Source: an uncultured Chloroflexota bacterium (GTDB lineage: Bacteria > Chloroflexota > Anaerolineae > B4-G1 > DUEL01). From it: DNA of 10,630 nt. Made by a program: the position numbers and the translations under genes. Positions 1 through 7,538 of the stretch are shown in pieces; within the stretch, counting starts at the first letter, position 1; each line of letters opens with the position of its first letter. The stretch covers positions 1 through 10,630 of the forward strand of contig CAKZOY010000096.1 in assembly GCA_937138275.1 (NCBI GenBank), in the 5' to 3' direction. Below the pieces are notes generated by a model. It saw only the letters and a program-made list of their open reading frames with translations, did no database searches and was not told the origin of the DNA.

Positions 1-90
1 GACCGGCATGACAAAGCCTTGTCCAAACTTTTGGCTGCTGCAGCCTAGAAGTCAAGATCTGTTTTGTGAAAAAGCACATTTGACGTTATC

Positions 91-100
91 GGGAGAAGGA
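91..100 (+). promoter_or_regulatory. Ribosome binding site of the ABC ATPase gene
   Basis: The purine-rich stretch GGGAGAAGGA ends 7 bases before the ATG at 108. This spacing supports that start. The upstream 90 bases hold no gene. No convincing sigma-70 promoter pair was seen there. The only structure is a 13-base palindrome at 33-45 (arms GGCTGC and GCAGCC around one T). Confidence 0.7.
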
Positions 101-107
101 ACAAGCC

Positions 108-1052
108 ATGAGCGACGAAAAAGCGATTCAAGTTCGGGACCTGCACAAATACTATGGCGACGTGCGCGCCGTGCAGGGCGTCAGTTTTGATGTCCAGGCG
201 GGTGAGATCTTCAGCCTGCTGGGGCCCAACGGCGCGGGCAAGACGACCACTATCTCGGTCATCTCATGTCTGCTCCGGCCGACCCAGGGCGATGTATTCG
301 TGTTGGGTCACTCTGTCACACGGGAGCCGATGGCGGTCAAAGCGCTGATCGGCGTTGTCCCGCAGGAGGTCGCGCTCTACGAGGACCTTTCGGCGCGCGA
401 GAACCTCACCTTCTGGGGCAAAATGTACGGCCTGCGCGGCAAATTGCTCAAGCAGCGCGTGGACGAGGTGCTGGAAGTGATCGGCCTGGCCGACCGGCAG
501 AAGGGCCGCGTGTCCAAGTTCTCCGGCGGCATGAAGCGACGGCTCAACATCGGTATTGCGCTCCTGCACCGGCCCCAGGTGCTCATCCTGGATGAACCGA
601 CCGTGGGTATTGACCCCCAAAGCCGGCGCAGCATCCTGGATAGCGTGAAGGAACTGAACCGGCGGGGGACAACGGTCCTCTACACCACCCACTACATGGA
701 AGAGGCGCAGGAACTCTCCGACCATATCGCCATCATAGATCACGGCAAGTTGATCGCGCAGGGTACGCACACAGAGTTGGTCCGGATTGTCGGTGAACTT
801 CACCGGATTGATCTCACGCTCAACGTTGAAGCGACATCCGTAATTGAGCGCTGGAGGGCAGTCGCGGGCGTGCATCGGGTTTCGGCGGAGGGCGGCAGGG
901 TCACCGTGCTGGCCGACGACAGCAACCTCGTCCTGCCGCACCTCTTTGAGGCAGCGACACAGGCGGGAGCGCGCATCACCTCGGTGGAGATTCAGGAGCC
1001 GAACCTGGAGACGGTGTTCCTGCACCTGACGGGACGGGCGTTGAGAGACTGA
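108..1052 (+). CDS. ABC-2 type exporter, ATP-binding subunit
   Basis: This 314-residue protein hydrolyses ATP to drive export by the two permeases encoded next. All nucleotide-binding motifs are intact: Walker A GPNGAGKTT at residues 39-47, Q-loop Gln86, signature FSGGM at 138-142, Walker B VLILDEP at 158-164, D-loop VGID at 166-169 and switch His195. The NLxFWGKMYGL stretch near 99-109 is typical of the DrrA/CcmA-like branch of ABC-2 ATPases. A C-terminal tail of about 90 residues follows the core, as in drug and antibiotic exporters. The start has a good Shine-Dalgarno. The stop lies 39 bases before the first permease. Family assignment is secure, but the substrate is unknown. The arrangement (one ATPase, two permeases) resembles the LnrLMN antibiotic-resistance exporter and YbhFSR, by layout only. 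Confidence 0.96.
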   Translation: MSDEKAIQVRDLHKYYGDVRAVQGVSFDVQAGEIFSLLGPNGAGKTTTISVISCLLRPTQGDVFVLGHSVTREPMAVKALIGVVPQEVALYEDLSARENLTFWGKMYGLRGKLLKQRVDEVLEVIGLADRQKGRVSKFSGGMKRRLNIGIALLHRPQVLILDEPTVGIDPQSRRSILDSVKELNRRGTTVLYTTHYMEEAQELSDHIAIIDHGKLIAQGTHTELVRIVGELHRIDLTLNVEATSVIERWRAVAGVHRVSAEGGRVTVLADDSNLVLPHLFEAATQAGARITSVEIQEPNLETVFLHLTGRALRD

Positions 1053-1079
1053 AACGTAAAGCGTAATTAACGTTTTAAC

Positions 1080-1085
1080 GGGAGA
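1080..1085 (+). promoter_or_regulatory. Ribosome binding site of the first permease gene
   Basis: GGGAGA lies 6 bases before the ATG at 1092 and supports that start. The 39-base gap before the ATG also contains AACGT at 1054 and ACGTT at 1070 as a short inverted repeat, with no T-run, so I do not read it as a terminator. Confidence 0.65.
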
Positions 1086-1091
1086 TACCCA

Positions 1092-2372
1092 ATGAAAGTC
1101 CTGGATATCGCTCTGAAAGATTTGCGCCGCTTCTTGCGCAACTATTTCTTCCTGGGCCTGGGGATCGGCGTGCCGGTGCTGGTGGGCGCGATCTTTTACT
1201 TTGCCTTCGGCGGGCTGGCCAGCGACGGCAGATTCAACCTGCCGCAGATAGACGTCGTGGTGGTGAATCTTGATGAGCCGGTGGCGGCCTACGGCAACTT
1301 TTCTGCCGGCGAGATGCTGGCCGACTTCCTCAAATCCGAGGAACTGGGCGGCCTTCTGGCGGTGACGGAAAGCAATTCCGCTGCCACCGCCCGCGCCGCC
1401 GTGGATCGGCAGGAGGCCGACGTCGCCATCATCATCCCGGCGGACCTGAGCGCCGCCATGTTTGACCCACAGGGCCGGGCCGTGATTGAGGTCTATCACG
1501 ATCCCACGCTGACCATCGGGCCGGGCATCGTCAAGTCCATCGTCACCCAGTTTGTGGACGCGCTGACCGGCTCCAGGATCGCGGCAAGCATAGCCTACGC
1601 GCAACTGGCCAAGCGAGGCGTGACGGTGGATGGAACGACCATACAGAATATCGCCATGCGCTATGGGGAATGGTCAGCTTCACTGGCCGAGGGTCAGGGA
1701 GCGGGCACACTGCTTACCGTCCGATCCCCTGCCGGCAGCAAAGAGCAGGGGAATCGGTTGCTGGCGATGATCGGCGGGATTATGGCCTCTATGATCATCT
1801 TCTACGCCTTCTACGCCGGTGCGGCGTCGGCGCTGACTATCTTGCAGGAAAAAGAGGATGGGACGTTGCCCCGGCTCTCCACCACTCCCACCCCGATGTC
1901 CGCCATTCTGGGCGGCAAACTCATCGCCGTGTTTGCTCTGATCATCGTCCAGGTGTCGGTTCTGATGGCGTTCTCGTCCCTGGTCTTCAAGACGACCTGG
2001 GGCGCGCCCGGCCCCATGTTGCTGGCTATCGTCGGCCTGGTCGTCCTGGCGGGCAGTTTCGGCATCTTTGTCATGTCGTGGCTCAGGGACACCAGGCAGG
2101 CGGGCATCGTCCTCGGTGGCGTGATGACAGTGGTGGGCATGGTGGGCATCAGCAGCGTGTTCACGGGTACGGTGCCGGGCGCAGGTGGCGGGATCGCGGC
2201 AACCCTGCCGCTCTTCACGCCGCACGGCTGGGCGCTGCGGGCGTGGCGGTTGGCTATGGACGGCGGTGGCATCGGCGATGTGCTCCTGCCCCTTGTCGTG
2301 ATGCTCGCCCTGACCGCTGTCTTTTTCTCCATTGGCGTGCTCAGGTTTAGAAAGCGATTGGGAGGACATTGA
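1092..2372 (+). CDS. ABC-2 type exporter permease, first subunit
   Basis: This 426-residue membrane protein has the ABC2_membrane_3 layout: one N-terminal transmembrane helix (about residues 19-40), a long exposed domain of about 180 residues, then five hydrophobic helices (about 223-248, 272-296, 305-330, 337-360, 395-418). The motif EKEDGTLPRLSTTPTP at about 253-268, just after helix 2, matches the conserved cytoplasmic loop of ABC-2 permeases (E-x-E-x-GT-x3-L-x-x-TP), which contacts the ATPase. It presumably forms a heterodimer with the next protein in the cytoplasmic membrane. Its TGA stop overlaps the next ATG by one base (TGATG). Family is secure; substrate unknown. The exposed domain is the most likely place for substrate specificity (inference). 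Confidence 0.94.
   Translation: MKVLDIALKDLRRFLRNYFFLGLGIGVPVLVGAIFYFAFGGLASDGRFNLPQIDVVVVNLDEPVAAYGNFSAGEMLADFLKSEELGGLLAVTESNSAATARAAVDRQEADVAIIIPADLSAAMFDPQGRAVIEVYHDPTLTIGPGIVKSIVTQFVDALTGSRIAASIAYAQLAKRGVTVDGTTIQNIAMRYGEWSASLAEGQGAGTLLTVRSPAGSKEQGNRLLAMIGGIMASMIIFYAFYAGAASALTILQEKEDGTLPRLSTTPTPMSAILGGKLIAVFALIIVQVSVLMAFSSLVFKTTWGAPGPMLLAIVGLVVLAGSFGIFVMSWLRDTRQAGIVLGGVMTVVGMVGISSVFTGTVPGAGGGIAATLPLFTPHGWALRAWRLAMDGGGIGDVLLPLVVMLALTAVFFSIGVLRFRKRLGGH
2361..2366 (+). promoter_or_regulatory. Ribosome binding site inside the end of the first permease gene
   Basis: GGAGGA lies 5 bases before the ATG at 2372, within the last codons of the upstream gene. It decides the start in favour of this ATG over the in-frame TTG at 2369, which would have only 2 bases of spacing. 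Confidence 0.8.
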
Positions 2373-3580
2373 TGCGCAGCATTGACTTGATGGTCAAGGA
2401 CCTGCAACAACTCGTCCGCAACTGGATGACGCCGGTGTTTCTGGTCGCTATGCCGATCGGGTTCACGCTCTTCTTCGGGATGATTTTTAGCGGCGCGGGC
2501 GGCCAGAGCGATCCACGCCTGCCGGTCGCCTTCGTGGATCAGGACAACGGCAGCGTCCTCAGCACCCATCTGCTTGACCTGCTTGAGGCGTCCGACGCGA
2601 TTCGTCCGGTGGCGTCAGACGAGTCCGTTGACCGTGTGGAGAGGAAGGTGGGCAAAGACATGGCGGCTGCCGTGATCGTCCCTGCCGGCTACAGCGAGCG
2701 GGTACTTGCAGGAGAGGACGTTCCCTTGACGGTCGTCGCTGATGGCGGCACTGCTGCCGGTTCAACGGCGCAGACCGCGATCCAGGCCGCCGCTGTGCGC
2801 CTGCGCGGCGCGGTCAAAGCAGCCCAACTCAGCGCCGAGGCGCTGGAAGCGCAGGGCCAGGCCGCCGACGAGTCGTTTCTGATGGGCGCGCTGGACGAGG
2901 CCATCGCGGCGTGGCGCCAGCTGCCGCTGACGGTCGTCGCGACGCAATCCCGGGCGGCTGTTGAGAAGGAAGAGAAGCCATCGGTGATGGCGACCCGCTA
3001 CGGCCAGGCCTCGCCGGGGATGATGGTGCAGTTCTCCATCGCCGGTATCATGGGAGCGGCGCAGATCCTGGTGCTGGAGCGTAAGTCGCGCAGCCTGCAG
3101 CGGCTGCTGACGACGGCCATATCGCGCGTTGAGATCATCGTGGGGCACTATCTGACCATGTTCGTGATGATCCTGGCGCAACTGGCTGTGCTAATCAGCT
3201 TTGGACAACTGCTGGGGGTAAATTATATGCGTGAGCCAGTCGCCGTGCTGCTGCTGGCGGTGACGATGGCGCTGTGGACGGCCAGCCTGGGCCTGCTGAT
3301 CGGCACGCTGGCCAGGACGGAGGAGCAGGCCATCATCTTCTCCCTGATCCCCATGTTCGTTCTCTCCGCCCTGGGCGGTGCGTGGATGCCGCTGGAGGTC
3401 ACCGGCAAGGCATTCCAGACCGTCGGCCACCTCCTGCCGACGGCGTGGGCGATGGACGGCATCCAGAACATCATCGTGCGCGGGTTGGGGTTGGAGTCGG
3501 CGCTGCTGCCGGCGGGCATCATGCTGGCCTACGCGGTGGTGCTCTTTGCGCTGGCGGCGTGGCGCTTCAAGTTTGAGTGA
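2372..3580 (+). CDS. ABC-2 type exporter permease, second subunit
   Basis: This 402-residue protein shares the fold of its upstream neighbour: N-terminal helix (about residues 18-40), a long exposed region that is alanine-rich and probably helical (about 130-170), then five hydrophobic helices to the C-terminus. The loop ERKSRSLQRLLTTAISR starting at residue 236 is the counterpart of the ABC-2 EREEGTLxRLLTTP motif, but its acidic and glycine positions are replaced. The two subunits have therefore diverged, as expected for an asymmetric heterodimer. The start is set by the GGAGGA site and the TGATG junction. The last bases GTGA overlap the next gene by 4. Family is secure; substrate unknown. 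Confidence 0.94.
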   Translation: MRSIDLMVKDLQQLVRNWMTPVFLVAMPIGFTLFFGMIFSGAGGQSDPRLPVAFVDQDNGSVLSTHLLDLLEASDAIRPVASDESVDRVERKVGKDMAAAVIVPAGYSERVLAGEDVPLTVVADGGTAAGSTAQTAIQAAAVRLRGAVKAAQLSAEALEAQGQAADESFLMGALDEAIAAWRQLPLTVVATQSRAAVEKEEKPSVMATRYGQASPGMMVQFSIAGIMGAAQILVLERKSRSLQRLLTTAISRVEIIVGHYLTMFVMILAQLAVLISFGQLLGVNYMREPVAVLLLAVTMALWTASLGLLIGTLARTEEQAIIFSLIPMFVLSALGGAWMPLEVTGKAFQTVGHLLPTAWAMDGIQNIIVRGLGLESALLPAGIMLAYAVVLFALAAWRFKFE

Positions 3581-3966
3581 CCATGATCGGAATGAACATG
3601 CTACCCAGATTCGTTGTTCCTGGAGCCATTTTCGTCCTGACCGTGGCGTTCGGCTTCTGGCTGAGCCGGTTAGGCAGGCCGTACAACGGTTTGCTTTTCA
3701 ACGTCCATAAGTTGATCGCCCTGGCCGCGGTCGTTTTCACCAGCGTCCAGTTTGTCGGGATACTCAAGAGCGCGGACCCGTCGGCGTTCTCAATCGCCCT
3801 GCTTGCGCTGGCAGTGCTTTGCGTTGTGGGCTTGTTTGTCAGCGGCGCGCGGATGAGTGCGGACCGGCTCAACTACACGCTGTTACGCACGATTCACCGG
3901 GTGGCGCTCGTGGTGTTGGTGATCGCTCTACCGGCAACAGTCTTTCGGCTGGGGGGAGGGCCGTAA
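3577..3966 (+). CDS. Small four-helix membrane protein coupled to the exporter, function unknown
   Basis: This protein of 129 residues is almost entirely hydrophobic, with four predicted membrane helices at about 12-31, 40-62, 70-90 and 106-124. I do not recognise its family. His44 (NVHKL) and His107 (TIHRV) both sit at the first turn of a helix, in helices 2 and 4. Those two helices start on the same face of the membrane, so the pair could bind a heme or a metal, as in b-type cytochromes; this is inference only. The GTG start at 3577 overlaps the permease stop (GTGA), a layout typical of coupled translation. ATG at 3583, 3592 or 3598 are alternatives, and no strong Shine-Dalgarno separates them. 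It ends the operon, so it may be an accessory subunit of the exporter or a redox protein. Confidence 0.8.
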   Translation: MTMIGMNMLPRFVVPGAIFVLTVAFGFWLSRLGRPYNGLLFNVHKLIALAAVVFTSVQFVGILKSADPSAFSIALLALAVLCVVGLFVSGARMSADRLNYTLLRTIHRVALVVLVIALPATVFRLGGGP

Positions 3967-3972
3967 TTTTAA

Positions 3973-4009
3973 GGGAGTTGGGGGACAGTGAAGATGTCCC
4001 GCAACTCCC
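3973..4009 (+). terminator. Strong hairpin after the exporter operon, no T-run
   Basis: Arms of 14 bases (3973-3986 and 3996-4009) pair at 13 positions around a 9-base loop. It begins 7 bases after the operon's last stop. No T-run follows on the + strand (the sequence continues AGAAATCCCC), so it is not a textbook intrinsic terminator. It may protect the 3' end of the operon mRNA or help termination with Rho. On the - strand it is followed by TTAAAATTA, but no gene reads that way. Confidence 0.5.
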
Positions 4010-4102
4010 AGAAATCCCCCCTGACGGCGCTGCCGCAACGCAGGTGACCGCCGCGTGTGACCACCTGAGGCAGGTATTTACCGCTGAAGGGCACGGCAAG
4101 TT

Positions 4103-7100
4103 GTGAATGAGGGAATGATGACCACGGGAACCTGCCTGCAGATCCATCTTCTGGGCACGTTGAGGCTCTGGCGCGATAACCAGATTGTGCTCCCCGATGC
4201 CTGGCCAGGCCGTAAAACCTGCCAGATTTTCAAGATTCTGGTCACCTATCGCCACCGAACGGTCTCCAGTGAGGAACTCATTGACTGGTTGTGGTCGCAC
4301 CTCAGCCCGGAATCCGCGCACGGTAGCCTGTGGGTTGCCATCAACCGCCTGCGCCACTTGCTGGAACCGGAGGCGACCGGGCGCGGCATCTCGTCGTTCA
4401 TCCTTACCGAACCGCCCGGCTATCGCTTTGACCCCGCCGGCCGCTGCCAGATTGACGTAGACGCTTTCCTGGATCAGGTGCATAATGGAAAGGAGCAACA
4501 GCGTCGGGGCGAATGGGAGGTAGCCATCAACACCTACCTCGCCGCCCAGGCTCTCTACCGGGGCGACTATCTGGCCGAGGACCTCTACGCGGAATGGGCC
4601 ATCCCCACCCGGGAACGACTACGTGAGACGCTTCTGGACCTGAAGAATGACCTGGCCGTCTGTTATCTTTCCCTGGGCCGTTACCAGGAGGCGCTGGATC
4701 AGGCCCGGCATATACTGGATCAAGATATCTGCCGCGAGAGTGCCTGGCGGCTGCTCATGGAGGCCTACTACCGCTGCGGCGAACCGGATCGGGCCCTGCG
4801 CGCCTTTGAACGCTGTAGAACCGTCCTGGCTGCTGAACTGGGCGTTGACCCGCTGCCGGAAACCGTTGCCCTCCACGAACACATTCTTCGCACCCCGCTT
4901 CCTCTTCCCCGCCCGCCCCCTTCTCCGCTCCCACCCACCGTTTCCCTGCACCTGCCCTTCGTCGGCCGCGAGCGGGAATGGGTCGTGCTCAGCAGCGCCC
5001 TGCAGCAGGTACTGGATGGTCGGGGACAGGTCGTGTTGATCGCCGGTGAGCCGGGCATCGGCAAGACTCGCCTGCTGGAAGAGTTGGGCGGTCTGGCCAC
5101 GGCGCGCGGAGTGCGGGTCCTGACAGGCTGTTGCTATGAAATGGAACAGAACATGGCCTATGCCCCATTCGTGGAGGTGCTGCGCCCTCAGTTGACGCTA
5201 TCACTTACCGCGCTTCTGCCCTGCCCTCCCGACTACCTGGCAGCCGTAGCCGCGCTGTTGCCCGAACTGCGCCAGGCGTGGCCCGACCTGCCCTCCCTCC
5301 AGCCTCTGCCGCCCGACGCCGAGCACACCCGGCTGCTGACCTCTCTGGCCCAGACCGTCCATTTCTGCGCCCAGGGCGAGCCGCTGCTCCTGCTACTGGA
5401 TGACCTGCACTGGGCCGACCCGTCCAGTCTGCAACTTATCCACTACCTGGCGCGCGAAACCAGAGATCAGCCTCTGCTGCTGGTAGGCACCTACCGCTCC
5501 ACAAACCTGACCCCGGGCCATCCCCTGGTTACCCTGCGTCAGCGGTTAACCCAGCAAAATCTACTGGTGGAACTGCTCCTTGCTCCTTTCTGTGAAGACG
5601 ACGTTGCCCTCTTGCTGCACATTCTGGGCAACCAGGACAGCGACGGCATGCTGGCCCGGTGGCTCTACCGCGAGACCGAGGGGCATCCCTTTTTTCTAGC
5701 CGAGGTATTGCGCGCTCTGGCCCAGGAGGGGCTGGACCTGACCACGGCTGCCGAAGGGAAAAGCGTAAAAGCAGCGAAGGGGACCAGCCGCGAGGAATGG
5801 CTACCCCCCAGGGTGCAGGCAGCGGTGCTGGGCCGGTTGGACCGCCTTGCGCTGGATGACCGGACATTACTTGAGTACGCTTCCGTCGTCGGCCGCGAAT
5901 TCGCCCTTTCTCTGCTGACCCGCCTCCTGGAGCGGCCCGAGCGGACGCTCGCCGAGCAGGCCGAACGATTGTGTGTGCAGGGATTCCTGCAACCCCGCCA
6001 GATGGACCGTTATGGATTCCGCCATGATTTGATCCGCCGCGCCACCTATGAAGCCCTCAGCGAACCCCGTCGCCGTTTCCTTCATCGCCAGTTGGCCGAC
6101 GCCTTGCTGGCTACCGGCGCTCCTGCGGGAACCGTAGCAACCCACTATGCCGCCAGTGACCAGCCCTGGCTATCTCTGGAGCACGCCCTGGCCGCTGCCG
6201 AAGAGGCGGCGCGCATCACAGCATACGATGAGGCTCTGAACTGGTGCCAGCAGGCAATGGCCATCACCGAAGCCTATCCTCAGACCGTGCCCCCCGGCTT
6301 CCGCACCCGCTTGCAACTCCAATGGCGAACACTGTGGTATTATCGCGGGGACCTGGAGCGCACGCTGGCCGCCGACCGGGCGGCGCTGTTCGCGGCTCGC
6401 CGTGAGGGCGACCCGGCGGTCAGGCTGTTGGCCCTCTGGCATCTGGCTCACGATGAGACCCAGGTGGCTGCCGGTGGGCCATCCGGCTTCCAGGCCGAAG
6501 CCCTGGCCCTGGCTCGCGAGTTGGGCAATCCCGCCGCGCTGGCCCGCAGCCTGGCCCGCTGGGGCTCCGACATCGGCTTCCTGGCTACCCCGGCGGAGCG
6601 CGAATCGGCCCTCCAGGCCCTGGATCAGGCAGTGAGTCTGGCCCGTCAGGTGGGAGATCCGGTCCTGCTGCACCACGTCCTGTGTGAATTGTGGGGTGTG
6701 GGCCGGTTGCCTCAGGCCCGCGCTGCACTGGAAGAGGCACTGGCCCTGGTCCGCCACCTGGACGACCACCGCGAAGAGGTCGGCACCCTGGCCAAACTGG
6801 CCGACCTGCTGGCCCGCCAGGGAGATTTCCCGGCAGCAGTAGAATATGCCGGTCAGGGCCTGGTCCTGGCGGAGCAGGTGGATTGCCCGGCCTACGGCGC
6901 ATGGAACCGGCGGGCCCTGGGTCAGGCGTTAGCGGCCATGGGACAGTTGGAGAAAGGGCTGGACCATCTGCGCGGCGCCGCCCAGACCTTTGAAGCGCTC
7001 GGCTGGCGGGTGATGCTGGTCGGCAGTTTGCTCCGTTGGGGGCTGGCCCAGCAACTGGCTGGGGAATGGCTCACCGCTGCAGCGACGCTGGAACGGGTAC

Positions 7101-7426
7101 TATCTATCAGCCGGGAGACGCACGAGGTATACGAAGCAGCCTATGCTCTGGCTGCCCTGGCCGAGTTGCGTCTGATCCAGGGCGAGAGGGAACCCGGTAG
7201 CCAGGCGCTGGCCGAGGCCGCTGCGCTGACTCTACAGGTCGGCCTGCCCTGGCACCGGGGTGGGGCGTTACTCCATATTGCCGCCGGGCATCTGCTGCTG
7301 CGTCAGATGGATGCCGCTCGGACCGCGGCCGAGGAAGCACTCCGCCTTGCAGAAGCGGAGGACCTGCGCGAGGTGCGGGCGCGCGGGTTGCGGCTGCGCA
7401 CACAAGCCTTGAATCAGACCAGATAG
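4103..7426 (+). CDS. SARP/AfsR-like transcriptional regulator with BTAD, ATPase and TPR domains
   Basis: This 1,107-residue cytoplasmic protein is a predicted signal-responsive transcription activator. In order: an OmpR/PhoB-type winged helix (about residues 10-110, beginning LQIHLLGTLRLW); a helical BTAD domain (about 118-265, with YRGDYLAEDLYAEWA); a proline-rich linker (about 268-282); a P-loop ATPase starting FVGRERE with Walker A GEPGIGKT at 315-322 and Walker B LLLLLDDLHWADP around Asp433-Asp434; and a long alanine/leucine-rich C-terminal half (about 690-1100) with TPR-like helical pairs. This is the AfsR layout, found in Actinobacteria and often in Chloroflexota. The reading frame is intact. 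GTG at 4103 gives the longest form; ATG at 4118, five bases after GAGG (4109-4112), is at least as likely. It lies 137 bases after the exporter operon and ends in a terminator. The 11-bp repeats just downstream are its candidate binding sites (inference). Confidence 0.93.
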   Translation: MNEGMMTTGTCLQIHLLGTLRLWRDNQIVLPDAWPGRKTCQIFKILVTYRHRTVSSEELIDWLWSHLSPESAHGSLWVAINRLRHLLEPEATGRGISSFILTEPPGYRFDPAGRCQIDVDAFLDQVHNGKEQQRRGEWEVAINTYLAAQALYRGDYLAEDLYAEWAIPTRERLRETLLDLKNDLAVCYLSLGRYQEALDQARHILDQDICRESAWRLLMEAYYRCGEPDRALRAFERCRTVLAAELGVDPLPETVALHEHILRTPLPLPRPPPSPLPPTVSLHLPFVGREREWVVLSSALQQVLDGRGQVVLIAGEPGIGKTRLLEELGGLATARGVRVLTGCCYEMEQNMAYAPFVEVLRPQLTLSLTALLPCPPDYLAAVAALLPELRQAWPDLPSLQPLPPDAEHTRLLTSLAQTVHFCAQGEPLLLLLDDLHWADPSSLQLIHYLARETRDQPLLLVGTYRSTNLTPGHPLVTLRQRLTQQNLLVELLLAPFCEDDVALLLHILGNQDSDGMLARWLYRETEGHPFFLAEVLRALAQEGLDLTTAAEGKSVKAAKGTSREEWLPPRVQAAVLGRLDRLALDDRTLLEYASVVGREFALSLLTRLLERPERTLAEQAERLCVQGFLQPRQMDRYGFRHDLIRRATYEALSEPRRRFLHRQLADALLATGAPAGTVATHYAASDQPWLSLEHALAAAEEAARITAYDEALNWCQQAMAITEAYPQTVPPGFRTRLQLQWRTLWYYRGDLERTLAADRAALFAARREGDPAVRLLALWHLAHDETQVAAGGPSGFQAEALALARELGNPAALARSLARWGSDIGFLATPAERESALQALDQAVSLARQVGDPVLLHHVLCELWGVGRLPQARAALEEALALVRHLDDHREEVGTLAKLADLLARQGDFPAAVEYAGQGLVLAEQVDCPAYGAWNRRALGQALAAMGQLEKGLDHLRGAAQTFEALGWRVMLVGSLLRWGLAQQLAGEWLTAAATLERVLSISRETHEVYEAAYALAALAELRLIQGEREPGSQALAEAAALTLQVGLPWHRGGALLHIAAGHLLLRQMDAARTAAEEALRLAEAEDLREVRARGLRLRTQALNQTR

Positions 7427-7454
7427 GTCTCCCGGGGTCGCCCAGGCCTGTGAT

Positions 7455-7487
7455 AAGTCAAAAATAAGTTCGTTGTAAGTTCGGTGT
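7455..7487 (+). promoter_or_regulatory. Three tandem 11-bp repeats, candidate SARP operator
   Basis: Three consecutive 11-base units read AAGTCAAAAAT (7455-7465), AAGTTCGTTGT (7466-7476) and AAGTTCGGTGT (7477-7487). Units 2 and 3 differ at one base; unit 1 shares the AAGT start. SARP regulators are known to bind direct repeats spaced by 11 bp just upstream of a -10 box. A possible -10, TAGGCT (7490-7495), starts 13 bases after the start of the last unit. The array stands between a SARP-like gene and the downstream small gene, so control of the latter is a reasonable inference. Confidence 0.55.
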
Positions 7488-7488
7488 G

Positions 7489-7524
7489 GTAGGCTGTATC
7501 CAGAAGGATACAGCCTACTTTTTT
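7489..7524 (+). terminator. Intrinsic terminator of the regulator gene
   Basis: Perfect 13-bp arms (7489-7501 and 7506-7518) surround the loop AGAA and are followed by six T (7519-7524). It lies 62 bases after the regulator's stop. The T-run is separated by one base from the Shine-Dalgarno of the next gene, so this element also occupies the promoter or leader of that gene. Confidence 0.92.
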
Positions 7525-7525
7525 C

Positions 7526-7531
7526 AGGAGG
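7526..7531 (+). promoter_or_regulatory. Consensus ribosome binding site of the 64-residue gene
   Basis: AGGAGG is a full match to the anti-Shine-Dalgarno and sits 7 bases before the GTG at 7539. It makes this short ORF credible as a gene and fixes its non-ATG start. Confidence 0.85.
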
Positions 7532-7538
7532 CCTCACT

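Noticed and set aside
8..190. Short + strand frame at the left edge
   Set aside because: It overlaps the ATPase start in another frame, has no ribosome site and no recognisable product.
264..1604. A 446-codon open frame on the - strand across the ATPase and first permease genes
   Set aside because: It runs antisense to two genes with full family motifs, crosses their boundary, and its product is His/Arg/Gln-rich with no domain or signal. It is a by-product of high GC content.
1680..2569. Two long - strand frames opposite the permease genes
   Set aside because: Same reason: low-complexity His/Asp/Arg products antisense to clear membrane protein genes.
4024..4082. CAGGTG...CACCTG inverted repeat before the regulator gene as an autoregulatory operator
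   Set aside because: The arms are only 6 bases with a 15-base gap and the units do not resemble the AAGTTCG repeats, so chance is a sufficient explanation.
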